Of a stretch of 7,840 nt of DNA, positions 1-6,158 are shown one piece after another. The position numbers and the translations under genes were made by a program. This DNA comes from an uncultured Mailhella sp. (GTDB lineage Bacteria; Desulfobacterota; Desulfovibrionia; Desulfovibrionales; Desulfovibrionaceae): contig CALUWZ010000078.1 in the NCBI GenBank assembly GCA_944324625.1, positions 1-7,840 of the forward strand. The letters run 5' to 3'. Positions within the stretch are counted from its first letter, which is position 1. Each line of letters begins with the position of its first letter. The notes under the pieces are model-generated. The model did not search any database. It was not told the origin of the DNA and was given only the letters and a program-made list of their open reading frames with translations.

Positions 1-47
1 GGATTGCCCGAACCTATGCCAACTCCGTAAAATTTACCAAGACCCAT
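1..47 (-). CDS. cbiL: Precorrin-2 C20-methyltransferase, N-terminal fragment
   Basis: Read on the minus strand, ATG at 47-45 opens a frame that runs off the left edge after 15 codons: Met-Gly-Leu-Gly-Lys-Phe-Tyr-Gly-Val-Gly-Ile-Gly-Ser-Gly-Asn, with Pro probably next. The pattern Lys-(Phe/Leu)-Tyr-Gly-(Val/Ile)-Gly-(Ile/Val)-Gly-x-Gly is the start of the SAM-binding tetrapyrrole methylase fold, and this wording is closest to CbiL/CobI. These enzymes methylate C20 of (cobalt-)precorrin-2 in corrin ring synthesis. A good ribosome site (AGGGGA) sits just before the ATG. The leader is too short for a cobalamin riboswitch between this start and the tRNA gene. Other tetrapyrrole methylases (CbiF, CbiE, CobA) share the glycine-rich start, so the exact member is less sure than the family. 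Only 15 residues are visible. Confidence 0.6.
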   Translation of the reverse strand, partial: MGLGKFYGVGIGSGN

Positions 48-74
48 AAATGTCCCCTTTTTATTTTTTTCGTC

Positions 75-104
75 CTCATAGCTTAAAATCGTTTTTTTTG
101 TCAA
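75..104 (-). promoter_or_regulatory. Candidate sigma-70 promoter of the cbiL gene
   Basis: On the minus strand a perfect TTGACA (-35, plus-strand 99-104) is followed after 18 bases by TATGAG (-10, plus-strand 75-80, 4 of 6 matches). It points to the methyltransferase start at 47. It diverges from the tRNA promoter, with the two -35 boxes about 32 bases apart. Confidence 0.5.
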
Positions 105-136
105 TACGCAGTTGCTAATTATCAGGTACATAGCGT

Positions 137-165
137 TTGACAATTTATTTTTTTTGTAGCATAGT
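137..165 (+). promoter_or_regulatory. Sigma-70 promoter of tRNA-Arg
   Basis: A perfect TTGACA (137-142), a 17-base T-rich spacer and CATAGT (160-165, 4 of 6 matches to TATAAT) place the transcription start near 172. That is about six bases before the mature 5' end of the tRNA. Confidence 0.7.
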
Positions 166-177
166 CACTTTTACTGC

Positions 178-253
178 GTGCCTATACCTCAGTTGGATAG
201 AGGGTAAGCCTCCGGAGCTTGACGCACAGGTTCGAATCCTGTTAGGCACGCCA
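178..253 (+). tRNA. tRNA-Arg (anticodon CCG)
   Basis: The 76-base sequence folds as a complete cloverleaf. The acceptor stem 178-184/243-249 has seven Watson-Crick pairs. U8 is at 185. The D stem is 187-190/200-203 with the GG of the D loop at 195-196. The anticodon stem is 205-209/217-221, closing with one G-U pair. The loop at 210-216 reads CTCCGGA, giving anticodon CCG at 212-214, which reads the arginine codon CGG. The variable loop has four bases. The T stem 226-230/238-242 carries the TTCGAAT loop. The discriminator is G250 and the CCA end is encoded at 251-253. From memory, the anticodon and T arms match E. coli tRNA-Arg(CCG) closely. Eight Ts follow the CCA directly (254-261), which may help 3' end formation. 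No integrase or second copy of the tRNA 3' end is visible nearby. Confidence 0.96.
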
Positions 254-317
254 TTTTTTTTATCTTGTTTTTTGGCGGACTTTTTTTATATTTTTGTATT
301 TTGCCGTGCCGTAATAA

Positions 318-329
318 TTCTGCGCAGAA
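318..329. repeat. Perfect 12-bp palindrome TTCTGCGCAGAA
   Basis: The sequence equals its own reverse complement. It lies in the intergenic region 65 bases after the tRNA. It could be a protein-binding site, but no promoter is evident around it. It has no loop and so is not an RNA hairpin as such. Confidence 0.5.
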
Positions 330-364
330 CATATTGTCCGCTTTTATTTTCTTGAAAAGCTTCT

Positions 365-394
365 TTGAAAATACTGCTGATTTTATTGCATAAA
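365..394 (+). promoter_or_regulatory. Weak candidate promoter upstream of a possible small RNA
   Basis: TTGAAA (365-370, 5 of 6) and CATAAA (389-394, 4 of 6) are separated by 18 bases. Transcription would start near 401, at the CTGAC/GTCAG hairpin, and could end at the terminator at 451-485. The region is AT-rich, so chance matches are likely. Confidence 0.3.
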
Positions 395-421
395 ATAAAA
401 CTGACACGGTCAGGACACATG

Positions 422-433
422 GCTTTTAAAAGC
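422..433. repeat. Perfect 12-bp palindrome GCTTTTAAAAGC
   Basis: The sequence is self-complementary and lies inside the candidate small RNA segment. As DNA it could be a binding site. As RNA it could only pair between molecules or form a strained hairpin. Confidence 0.45.
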
Positions 434-450
434 AGGCCGACAGAATATAT

Positions 451-485
451 TTGCGGCTGCGGCAAGCGCCGGCTGCAATTTTTTT
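451..485 (+). terminator. Rho-independent terminator
   Basis: An imperfect GC-rich stem starts as TTGCGGCTG (451-459) against CGGCTGCAA (470-478), with two G-U pairs. An inner GGC/GCC stem closes on a four-base loop (464-467). Seven Ts follow (479-485). It would end a transcript from the tRNA side or from the candidate small RNA promoter. It also insulates the gene at 572. Confidence 0.6.
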
Positions 486-543
486 CACAAAAAAGTTTAG
501 AGTTTTTCTTGAATTTCTTTTTATTCTGTGCTAATTCTTGGGC

Positions 544-555
544 ATAACGCGTTAT
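544..555. promoter_or_regulatory. Perfect 12-bp palindrome, candidate operator
   Basis: ATAACGCGTTAT is exactly self-complementary and ends 16 bases before the start codon of the ribbon-helix-helix-like gene. It lies just before the ribosome site at 561-565. Ribbon-helix-helix proteins commonly bind short palindromes at their own promoters, so autoregulation is a reasonable inference. No strong promoter can be named: TTGAAT at 509-514 lacks a good -10 partner. Confidence 0.4.
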
Positions 556-571
556 CTATGAAGGAAAAATT

Positions 572-991
572 ATGCCTCAAGTAGCTGCCCGAATCAGTGA
601 CAATCAAGAAAAATGGCTCAAAGATTATTTCAGAACCAAAAGCGCAGGCGCAGAATTTATTTTGCCTTGGGCTGTGGATACGTTTTTTCGGGCCATAGGC
701 GGCATACGTTCCCTTTTTACGGAAGAAGAACTGAAAACCATTGTGGAAGCACATAAAGATACCAAGCTTATGCCCGACCATACCCGTTTAACGTACTTGA
801 TCGTGCGGGTTATGGATGTTTGCGACACAAACGGCGTGCATAAAAAATACGGTGCCAGCCGTACCAGTCTTGAAACAAAGCTCAAACAGCTTGACGATAC
901 GCAGGCCACGGCGCTTATGATTTGGGCTGTTGCCTATTGGGTCAGCAAAAACTGTTCTGCGGAAAGTCTGGATGAATATGTCCGTTCCTGA
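572..991 (+). CDS. Small ribbon-helix-helix-like protein, function unknown
   Basis: A 139-residue soluble protein that I do not recognise by name. Residues 3-8 (QVAARI) look like a short beta strand. Two helices follow, about 9-22 and 26-42, split by a Ser-Ala-Gly turn. This strand-helix-helix order and spacing resembles the ribbon-helix-helix fold of DNA-binding repressors and antitoxins. The rest (about 47-139) is predicted helical, with a hydrophobic stretch near 113-124 (ATALMIWAVAYW), too short and amphipathic to call a membrane anchor. At 139 residues it is longer than a minimal ribbon-helix-helix protein, so the C-terminal part may be a dimerisation, ligand or partner domain. The start is supported by AAGGA at 561-565, six bases before the ATG. 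No toxin gene sits beside it, so a toxin-antitoxin role is not supported. It appears monocistronic, after the terminator at 451-485 and the palindrome at 544-555. The fold call is a judgement by eye. Confidence 0.75.
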   Translation: MPQVAARISDNQEKWLKDYFRTKSAGAEFILPWAVDTFFRAIGGIRSLFTEEELKTIVEAHKDTKLMPDHTRLTYLIVRVMDVCDTNGVHKKYGASRTSLETKLKQLDDTQATALMIWAVAYWVSKNCSAESLDEYVRS

Positions 992-1016
992 CGGTCTGCT
1001 TTGGGGTTTTGAATCT

Positions 1017-1046
1017 GTATTTTTCTGATTAGTATTTTTCTGATTA
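1017..1046. repeat. Tandem 15-bp perfect direct repeat, two copies
   Basis: GTATTTTTCTGATTA occurs twice without a gap, at 1017-1031 and 1032-1046, in the 92-base gap between two genes. It looks like a slippage duplication. A possible promoter, TTGAAT (1009-1014) with TATTTT (1033-1038) 18 bases later, would use the second copy for its -10 box. Confidence 0.85.
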
Positions 1047-1083
1047 ATTATTAATTGTATCAACGTTTAAGAATTACGGTTGC

Positions 1084-2259
1084 GTGTTTATGCAAAGTCA
1101 TAAAACAAGCAGAAACCGCTTATTTTACGTTTTGTGCACAAGCATCATGCTGTGCACGGGACTGTATCTGGCGGTACGGCTTTTTTGGTTTGCGGATTTT
1201 TCTTTGCCTGCAAAAATTTTGGCAGGCTGCGTGATTATGCTTTTGTCCCAATGCATGTTCGGCATGCGCTACGTGGTGAGCTTTACGCCTCACATGTCTT
1301 ACTTGGCTTTGAAAATATGCGGATATTGTTCCGCTTTTTTTATATGCCTTGCCAGTTTTGTTTTTGTTCATGATGTTTTTTATTATGCGTACAGCTATTA
1401 TGCCGACAGTTTGCCTTCCTATGCTTTTCAGGCCGGTTTTGCTTTCGGTATCATGCTGTTTTCGTTTTTGGTCATGTGCTATGGTGCATGGCGTGCCCTG
1501 AAAGTACCTGATTTTGTTTACAATGATTTATTGGTGCAGGATTTGCCTGCCGAGCTTGAAGGCATGAAAATCGTGCATCTTAGCGATTTGCACATAGGTT
1601 CGACTTTTGACGGCAAGTGGCTTTCCAAGCTTATCGGCAGAATCAATGCGGAACAGGCGGATATGATCTGCGTAACCGGTGATCTGGTGGACGCCGTACC
1701 CGCAAAAATTGAAAAAGACGTCATTCATCTGCAAAAACTGACCGCACCGCTCGGTATTCATATCTGCCTCGGCAATCATGAGTATTTCTGCGGAGCCATG
1801 CCTTGGGTGGAAAAATGGCGCGAGTGGGGTTTTCATGTTTATATTAATGAAAATCAGCAAGTTACTTTTAAAGGCTGTCCTTTTTTTGTGGCGGGGTCGG
1901 CTGACTTTGAGGGCAATAAATTTCCCGGTCTTTTGACGCCTGATATGGAAAAAACCCTGCAGGGCACGGAGAAGAATGATTTTACGCTCCTGCTGCAGCA
2001 TCAGCCGAAAGATGCGAGAAATAACGCGCGGCTTGGCGTAAATGTTCAGCTTTCGGGGCATACTCACGGCGGACAGTATTTCTTTCTGTTTCCCATTGTA
2101 TATTTATTGAACCATGGTTTCCGTTCGGGATTTTATCAGGTAGATGCTATGTCCCTCTATGTGAGTCCGGGAAGCGGACTGTGGGGCTATGTTCCTTTGC
2201 GTTTCGGCACAAGCAGTGAAGTGCTGGTGCATACTCTGAGGAAAAATAATAAAGATTAA
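1084..2259 (+). CDS. Membrane-anchored metallophosphoesterase (YkuE-like)
   Basis: Calcineurin-like phosphoesterase with all five metal-site motifs. Numbering from the GTG, they are Asp168-Leu-His170 in HLSDLH, GDLVD with Asp200, GNHE (230-233), His306 in LLLQHQP, and GHTHGG (325-330). These residues bind two divalent metals and hydrolyse phosphoesters. The true substrate is not deducible. The N-terminal 140 residues hold about four membrane helices (near 12-36, 41-60, 73-96 and 112-134). The catalytic domain follows from about 155, an arrangement common in YkuE-type proteins, some of which act on membrane lipids or nucleotide-lipids. The start is uncertain: GTG at 1084 and ATG at 1090 are both in frame, neither has a clear Shine-Dalgarno sequence, and a stop codon lies in frame at 1045. 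The ATG form would be 389 residues. It appears to be transcribed alone. No GC-rich terminator follows before the ilvC promoter. Confidence 0.9.
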   Translation: MFMQSHKTSRNRLFYVLCTSIMLCTGLYLAVRLFWFADFSLPAKILAGCVIMLLSQCMFGMRYVVSFTPHMSYLALKICGYCSAFFICLASFVFVHDVFYYAYSYYADSLPSYAFQAGFAFGIMLFSFLVMCYGAWRALKVPDFVYNDLLVQDLPAELEGMKIVHLSDLHIGSTFDGKWLSKLIGRINAEQADMICVTGDLVDAVPAKIEKDVIHLQKLTAPLGIHICLGNHEYFCGAMPWVEKWREWGFHVYINENQQVTFKGCPFFVAGSADFEGNKFPGLLTPDMEKTLQGTEKNDFTLLLQHQPKDARNNARLGVNVQLSGHTHGGQYFFLFPIVYLLNHGFRSGFYQVDAMSLYVSPGSGLWGYVPLRFGTSSEVLVHTLRKNNKD

Positions 2260-2300
2260 AAATGACAAAATTGTAAAAAATGAAAATTTTTTTTGCATAA

Positions 2301-3368
<1,068 letters not shown>

Positions 3369-3388
3369 CTGCTTTTTTTCTTGTTTGT

Positions 3389-3417
3389 AAGGGGGCAAAC
3401 CTTTTTTGCCCCCTTTT
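3389..3417 (+). terminator. Rho-independent terminator after ilvC
   Basis: An 11-bp perfect stem, AAGGGGGCAAA (3389-3399) with TTTGCCCCCTT (3405-3415), has a five-base loop and continues into Ts (3414-3417). It begins 20 bases after the ilvC stop codon and ends 26 bases before lysA. The T-tail is short and broken by C3418, so some read-through into lysA is possible. Confidence 0.85.
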
Positions 3418-3431
3418 CTACTATCTTTTTT

Positions 3432-3437
3432 GAAGGA
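3432..3437 (+). promoter_or_regulatory. Ribosome binding site deciding the lysA start
   Basis: GAAGGA sits six bases before ATG 3444. An upstream in-frame start at 3381 would have to be translated through the terminator hairpin and is rejected. Confidence 0.8.
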
Positions 3438-3443
3438 ATAATT

Positions 3444-4709
3444 ATGTCAGTACGTTCAGAGTATACGGATTCGCTTAATTTTTACGGCAATGAAACCCCG
3501 CACAGTCTGGTGGAAAAATTCGGTTCTCCTTTATATGTGTATAATGAAAATGTTTTGCGTGAGCGCTGCAGGGATTTGGTGGGCCTTTGCAAAACAAAGG
3601 GACTGCATATCAATTATTCCGCAAAAGCCAATGCAAATCCGCATCTTCTGAAAATTATCAAGGAAGAGGGCTGCCTTGTGGACGCCATGAGCCCGGGAGA
3701 ACTGTACCTTGACAAAAAAGCGGGCTATAAGCCTGAAGAAATTTTATATGTCTGCAATAACGTCAGCACCGAAGAAATGAAAAATGCCTTGGACAACGGC
3801 GTGTTGGTAAGCGTTGACTCCCTTATGCAGGTGGAACAGCTCTGCAGCCTGAACCGCGGCGGAAAAATAATGGTGCGCTTTAATCCCGGAATCGGCGCAG
3901 GCCACAGCGCAAAAGTTGTGACAGGCGGAAAAGAAACAAAATTCGGCGTTGATCCCGAAAAACTTCCGCAGCTTCTTGAAATTTTGGAAAAATACGATGT
4001 CACCCTTGCAGGCATCAATCATCACATAGGTTCTTTGTTTATGGAAGGGGAAAGTTATATTGAGGCCGCCAAAGTGCTTTTGGATTTGGCTTTGAAGCTC
4101 CCTCATTTCGATAAGCTGGAAATTATCGATTTCGGCGGCGGCTTCGGCATTCCGTATCACAAATACGAAAAGCAGCCCCGTTTTGATCTTGAAAAATTCA
4201 GTGTTCTTTTGAACGAAACCCTTTCCGCATGGGCGGAAAAGCATCATTATACCGGTAAATTTTATCTTGAGCCCGGCCGCTATATTGCTGCGGAATGCGG
4301 GCTTATTCTCGGAACTGTTTACAATACCAAAACCAACGGTACCAAGCCTTATGTCGGTACTGACCTCGGTTTTAATACTCTGGCGCGCCCCATGCTGTAC
4401 GATTCTTTCCACGACGTGGAAATTTACCGCAAAGATTTTAACGGCAAAAGCGAAGAAATGGAGCAGACTATTGTTGGCAATATCTGCGAGTCAGGTGATA
4501 TTATTGCCAAAAATCGTGTATTGCCTGTTTTGGAAGAAGGTGATATTGTGGCCATGCTTGATGCAGGTGCTTACGGTTTTTCCATGAGTTCCAACTACAC
4601 ACAGCGTCTTCGTCCCGCGGAAGTTCTCATTCAAAAAGACGGAACAGCCAAATGCCTACGCAGACGCGATACTTTTGAAGATATTTTTGCAACCGTTACG
4701 GATTTTTAA
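3444..4709 (+). CDS. lysA: Diaminopimelate decarboxylase
   Basis: Last step of lysine synthesis: PLP-dependent decarboxylation of meso-2,6-diaminopimelate to L-lysine in the cytoplasm. The 421 residues fit the family length. It is a fold type III enzyme, an alanine-racemase-like TIM barrel followed by a beta domain. The PLP-binding Lys61 is in YSAKAN. HHIGS (193-197) and the phosphate-binding GGGFG (231-235) follow, then EPGR (276-279). The CESGD motif (348-352) carries the catalytic Cys348 supplied to the partner active site of the dimer. A tyrosine in AYGFSMSS (376-383) contacts the substrate. The CESGD motif and the length argue against carboxynorspermidine or ornithine/arginine decarboxylase. 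No clear promoter lies in the 26 bases between the ilvC terminator and this gene. It may depend on read-through or on a promoter inside ilvC. dapF or dapA are not adjacent. Confidence 0.95.
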   Translation: MSVRSEYTDSLNFYGNETPHSLVEKFGSPLYVYNENVLRERCRDLVGLCKTKGLHINYSAKANANPHLLKIIKEEGCLVDAMSPGELYLDKKAGYKPEEILYVCNNVSTEEMKNALDNGVLVSVDSLMQVEQLCSLNRGGKIMVRFNPGIGAGHSAKVVTGGKETKFGVDPEKLPQLLEILEKYDVTLAGINHHIGSLFMEGESYIEAAKVLLDLALKLPHFDKLEIIDFGGGFGIPYHKYEKQPRFDLEKFSVLLNETLSAWAEKHHYTGKFYLEPGRYIAAECGLILGTVYNTKTNGTKPYVGTDLGFNTLARPMLYDSFHDVEIYRKDFNGKSEEMEQTIVGNICESGDIIAKNRVLPVLEEGDIVAMLDAGAYGFSMSSNYTQRLRPAEVLIQKDGTAKCLRRRDTFEDIFATVTDF

Positions 4710-4730
4710 CAGACGCAAAGAAACAATATC

Positions 4731-4762
4731 AGGCACTCATGCGTTTGTATGAGTGCTTTTTT
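4731..4762 (+). terminator. Rho-independent terminator after lysA, abutting the MATE start
   Basis: The stem GCACTCAT (4733-4740) with ATGAGTGC (4749-4756) is extended inward by two pairs, one of them G-U, to a GTTT loop. A run of six Ts follows (4757-4762). It begins 21 bases after the lysA stop codon and its T-run ends only three bases before ATG 4766 of the next gene. Confidence 0.85.
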
Positions 4763-4765
4763 GTT

Positions 4766-6139
4766 ATGGACATAAAAAAAATACAAACCTTTCTGGGAAC
4801 CATTCCGTACAGGGAAATATGGACGCTGGTCTGGCCGCAGACAGCTTCCATGGTCTGCATGCTGATTATTTCCCTGACAGACGTATATGTGGGCGGAAAA
4901 ATCAATTCGCAGGTTCAGGCGTCCATAGGCGTCGGGGCGCAGCTTCATGCGCTTTTTATGGTGCTCGGCACAAGCATAGGCGCAGGGGCCATGGCAGCTG
5001 TGAGTCAGTCCATCGGTGCGGGCCGAAGGCAGCGGGCAAGGCGCTATTCGGGGCTTGTCATCGTTTATGCCGTTGTTATGGCTGTTCTTTTGGCAGGGGC
5101 AGGCTATGTGTTTCGCTATCAGATCATGGCCATGCTTCAGGTAGACGAAAGCATGCTTGATCTTGCCGTTACGTTTTTTATGTTCATTTTGGCGGCACTT
5201 CCTTTTCAGTACACGCATTATCTCAGCACGACGCTTTTTCGGGCAACTAAAGAAGTCATTAAGCCTCTGTTTATCATTATTGTCATCGCCTGTTTTAATA
5301 TTTTCGGAGATTTTGCCTTCGGGCTGGGATATTTCGGTTTTGAGGCGCAGGGCGGAAGAGGCATAGCCTTTGCGACATGGCTTTCCTATGTCCTCGGTGC
5401 GGTTATTGCCATGATTGCCCTGTACCGCAACAATATTTTTGAAAAATACATTATTCCTCCTTTCCGCTGGATGAAAAAGGCTGCGCCTTATTTGTTCAGG
5501 GTTGCCCTGCCCGCGCTGACCATGCAGTTTTTGTGGCAGTTCGGTTATCTTGTTCTTTTCGGTATTGTGGCGGCACTTCCCGACAGTGTAACCGCCCTTG
5601 CAGGACTTACCGCAGGCATGCGGGTGGAGAGCATTTTGTTTATGCCTGCCGTTGCGTTTAATGCCACGGCATCCATTATGGTGGGAAACGCTCTCGGCGC
5701 AGGACAAAAGCAGGAAGCCAAAAATGTCGGTCTTGCCATAATTATTTTCGGAACTTTGCTTATGTCTGCCGTGGGGCTTTGCATTTTGCCTTTTGTGGAA
5801 AATTTTGCTTCTGCGCTCAGTTTTGATTCCGAAGCCCGCAGAAATATTGAATTGTATTTGTATATCAATATTTTTTCCACTCCTTTCACTGTCATGGGCA
5901 TGATTGTCAACGGGATCATGGTGGGGGCAGGCGCAACGGTGTATGCCCTGATCATCAATCCTGTCTGCGTATGGGCAATACGTCTTCCGCTGGGCTGGTT
6001 TCTGGCGCATACGCTGGGTTACGGGTCTGTCGGTGTTTATGTTGCCATGCTTTTATCCATGGCTATTCAGGCAAGCAGCATGTTTGTCATATTTTTAAAA
6101 GTAAACTGGACAAAGCACACTATAAGAAAAATCAAATAA
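4766..6139 (+). CDS. MATE-family multidrug/toxin efflux transporter
   Basis: A 457-residue inner-membrane protein with about 12 predicted helices and the two-fold repeat of the MATE (MatE, DinF/NorM-like) family. Such transporters exchange Na+ or H+ for cationic drugs or metabolites; the substrate here is unknown. Family marks are an acidic Asp39 in the first helix before YVGG, the loop AVSQSIGAGRRQRAR (78-92), and its second-half counterpart ASIMVGNALGAGQKQEAK (302-319). RLPLGW is at 406-411. ATG 4766 gives the most natural N-terminus but has no Shine-Dalgarno sequence, because the terminator T-run occupies that place. An in-frame ATG at 4739 (466 residues) has a weak AGG at 4731-4733 but lies within the hairpin. 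The gene after it starts 19 bases downstream, suggesting an operon. A 434-codon open frame on the opposite strand is a shadow. Confidence 0.9.
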   Translation: MDIKKIQTFLGTIPYREIWTLVWPQTASMVCMLIISLTDVYVGGKINSQVQASIGVGAQLHALFMVLGTSIGAGAMAAVSQSIGAGRRQRARRYSGLVIVYAVVMAVLLAGAGYVFRYQIMAMLQVDESMLDLAVTFFMFILAALPFQYTHYLSTTLFRATKEVIKPLFIIIVIACFNIFGDFAFGLGYFGFEAQGGRGIAFATWLSYVLGAVIAMIALYRNNIFEKYIIPPFRWMKKAAPYLFRVALPALTMQFLWQFGYLVLFGIVAALPDSVTALAGLTAGMRVESILFMPAVAFNATASIMVGNALGAGQKQEAKNVGLAIIIFGTLLMSAVGLCILPFVENFASALSFDSEARRNIELYLYINIFSTPFTVMGMIVNGIMVGAGATVYALIINPVCVWAIRLPLGWFLAHTLGYGSVGVYVAMLLSMAIQASSMFVIFLKVNWTKHTIRKIK

Positions 6140-6158
6140 TAACGGATTAGGAAACAAT

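Larger units (their letters stand above)
401..485 (+). ncRNA. Candidate small RNA of about 85 nt
   Basis: Between a candidate promoter and a rho-independent terminator there is a short segment with three dyads in a row. They are CTGAC-ACG-GTCAG (401-413), the self-complementary GCTTTTAAAAGC (422-433), and the GC-rich terminator stem with its U-tail (451-485). No open frame with a ribosome site lies inside. This is the architecture of a short regulatory RNA, but I match it to no known family. Alternatively the terminator may only stop transcripts coming from the tRNA gene, in which case there is no separate RNA. Confidence 0.25.
254..571. other. Intergenic region without a recognised protein gene
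   Basis: This T-rich stretch lies between the tRNA and the next gene. Open frames in it are short, have no good ribosome site and resemble nothing I recognise. It holds a rho-independent terminator (451-485), a weak candidate promoter (365-394), an inverted repeat CTGAC-3-GTCAG (401-413), and perfect 12-bp palindromes at 318-329, 422-433 and 544-555. Confidence 0.6.

Noticed and set aside
48..177. Cobalamin riboswitch upstream of the cbiL start
   Set aside because: The space between the start codon and the divergent tRNA gene is too short for the full element plus promoter, and its conserved boxes are not seen.
365..547. A 60-codon open frame after the tRNA
   Set aside because: It starts with TTG, has no convincing ribosome site, crosses a terminator hairpin, and its low-complexity Phe-rich product reflects T-rich DNA.
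178..571. tRNA-Arg as an integration site for a mobile element
   Set aside because: tRNA genes are common attachment sites, but no integrase, no repeated tRNA 3' end and no foreign-looking genes are visible in the window.
1528..2067. A 179-codon minus-strand open frame inside the metallophosphoesterase gene
   Set aside because: The plus strand carries all catalytic motifs of the phosphoesterase here. The minus frame resembles no family and has no ribosome site I can see.
3381..3443. N-terminal extension of lysA by 21 codons
   Set aside because: It would run through the ilvC terminator hairpin. ATG 3444 has GAAGGA at good spacing.
4706..6010. A 434-codon open frame on the minus strand opposite the MATE gene
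   Set aside because: It mirrors a membrane-protein gene and its product is very rich in His, Arg, Lys, Cys and Asn, with no known motif. The plus-strand frame has clear MATE motifs, so this is an antisense shadow.
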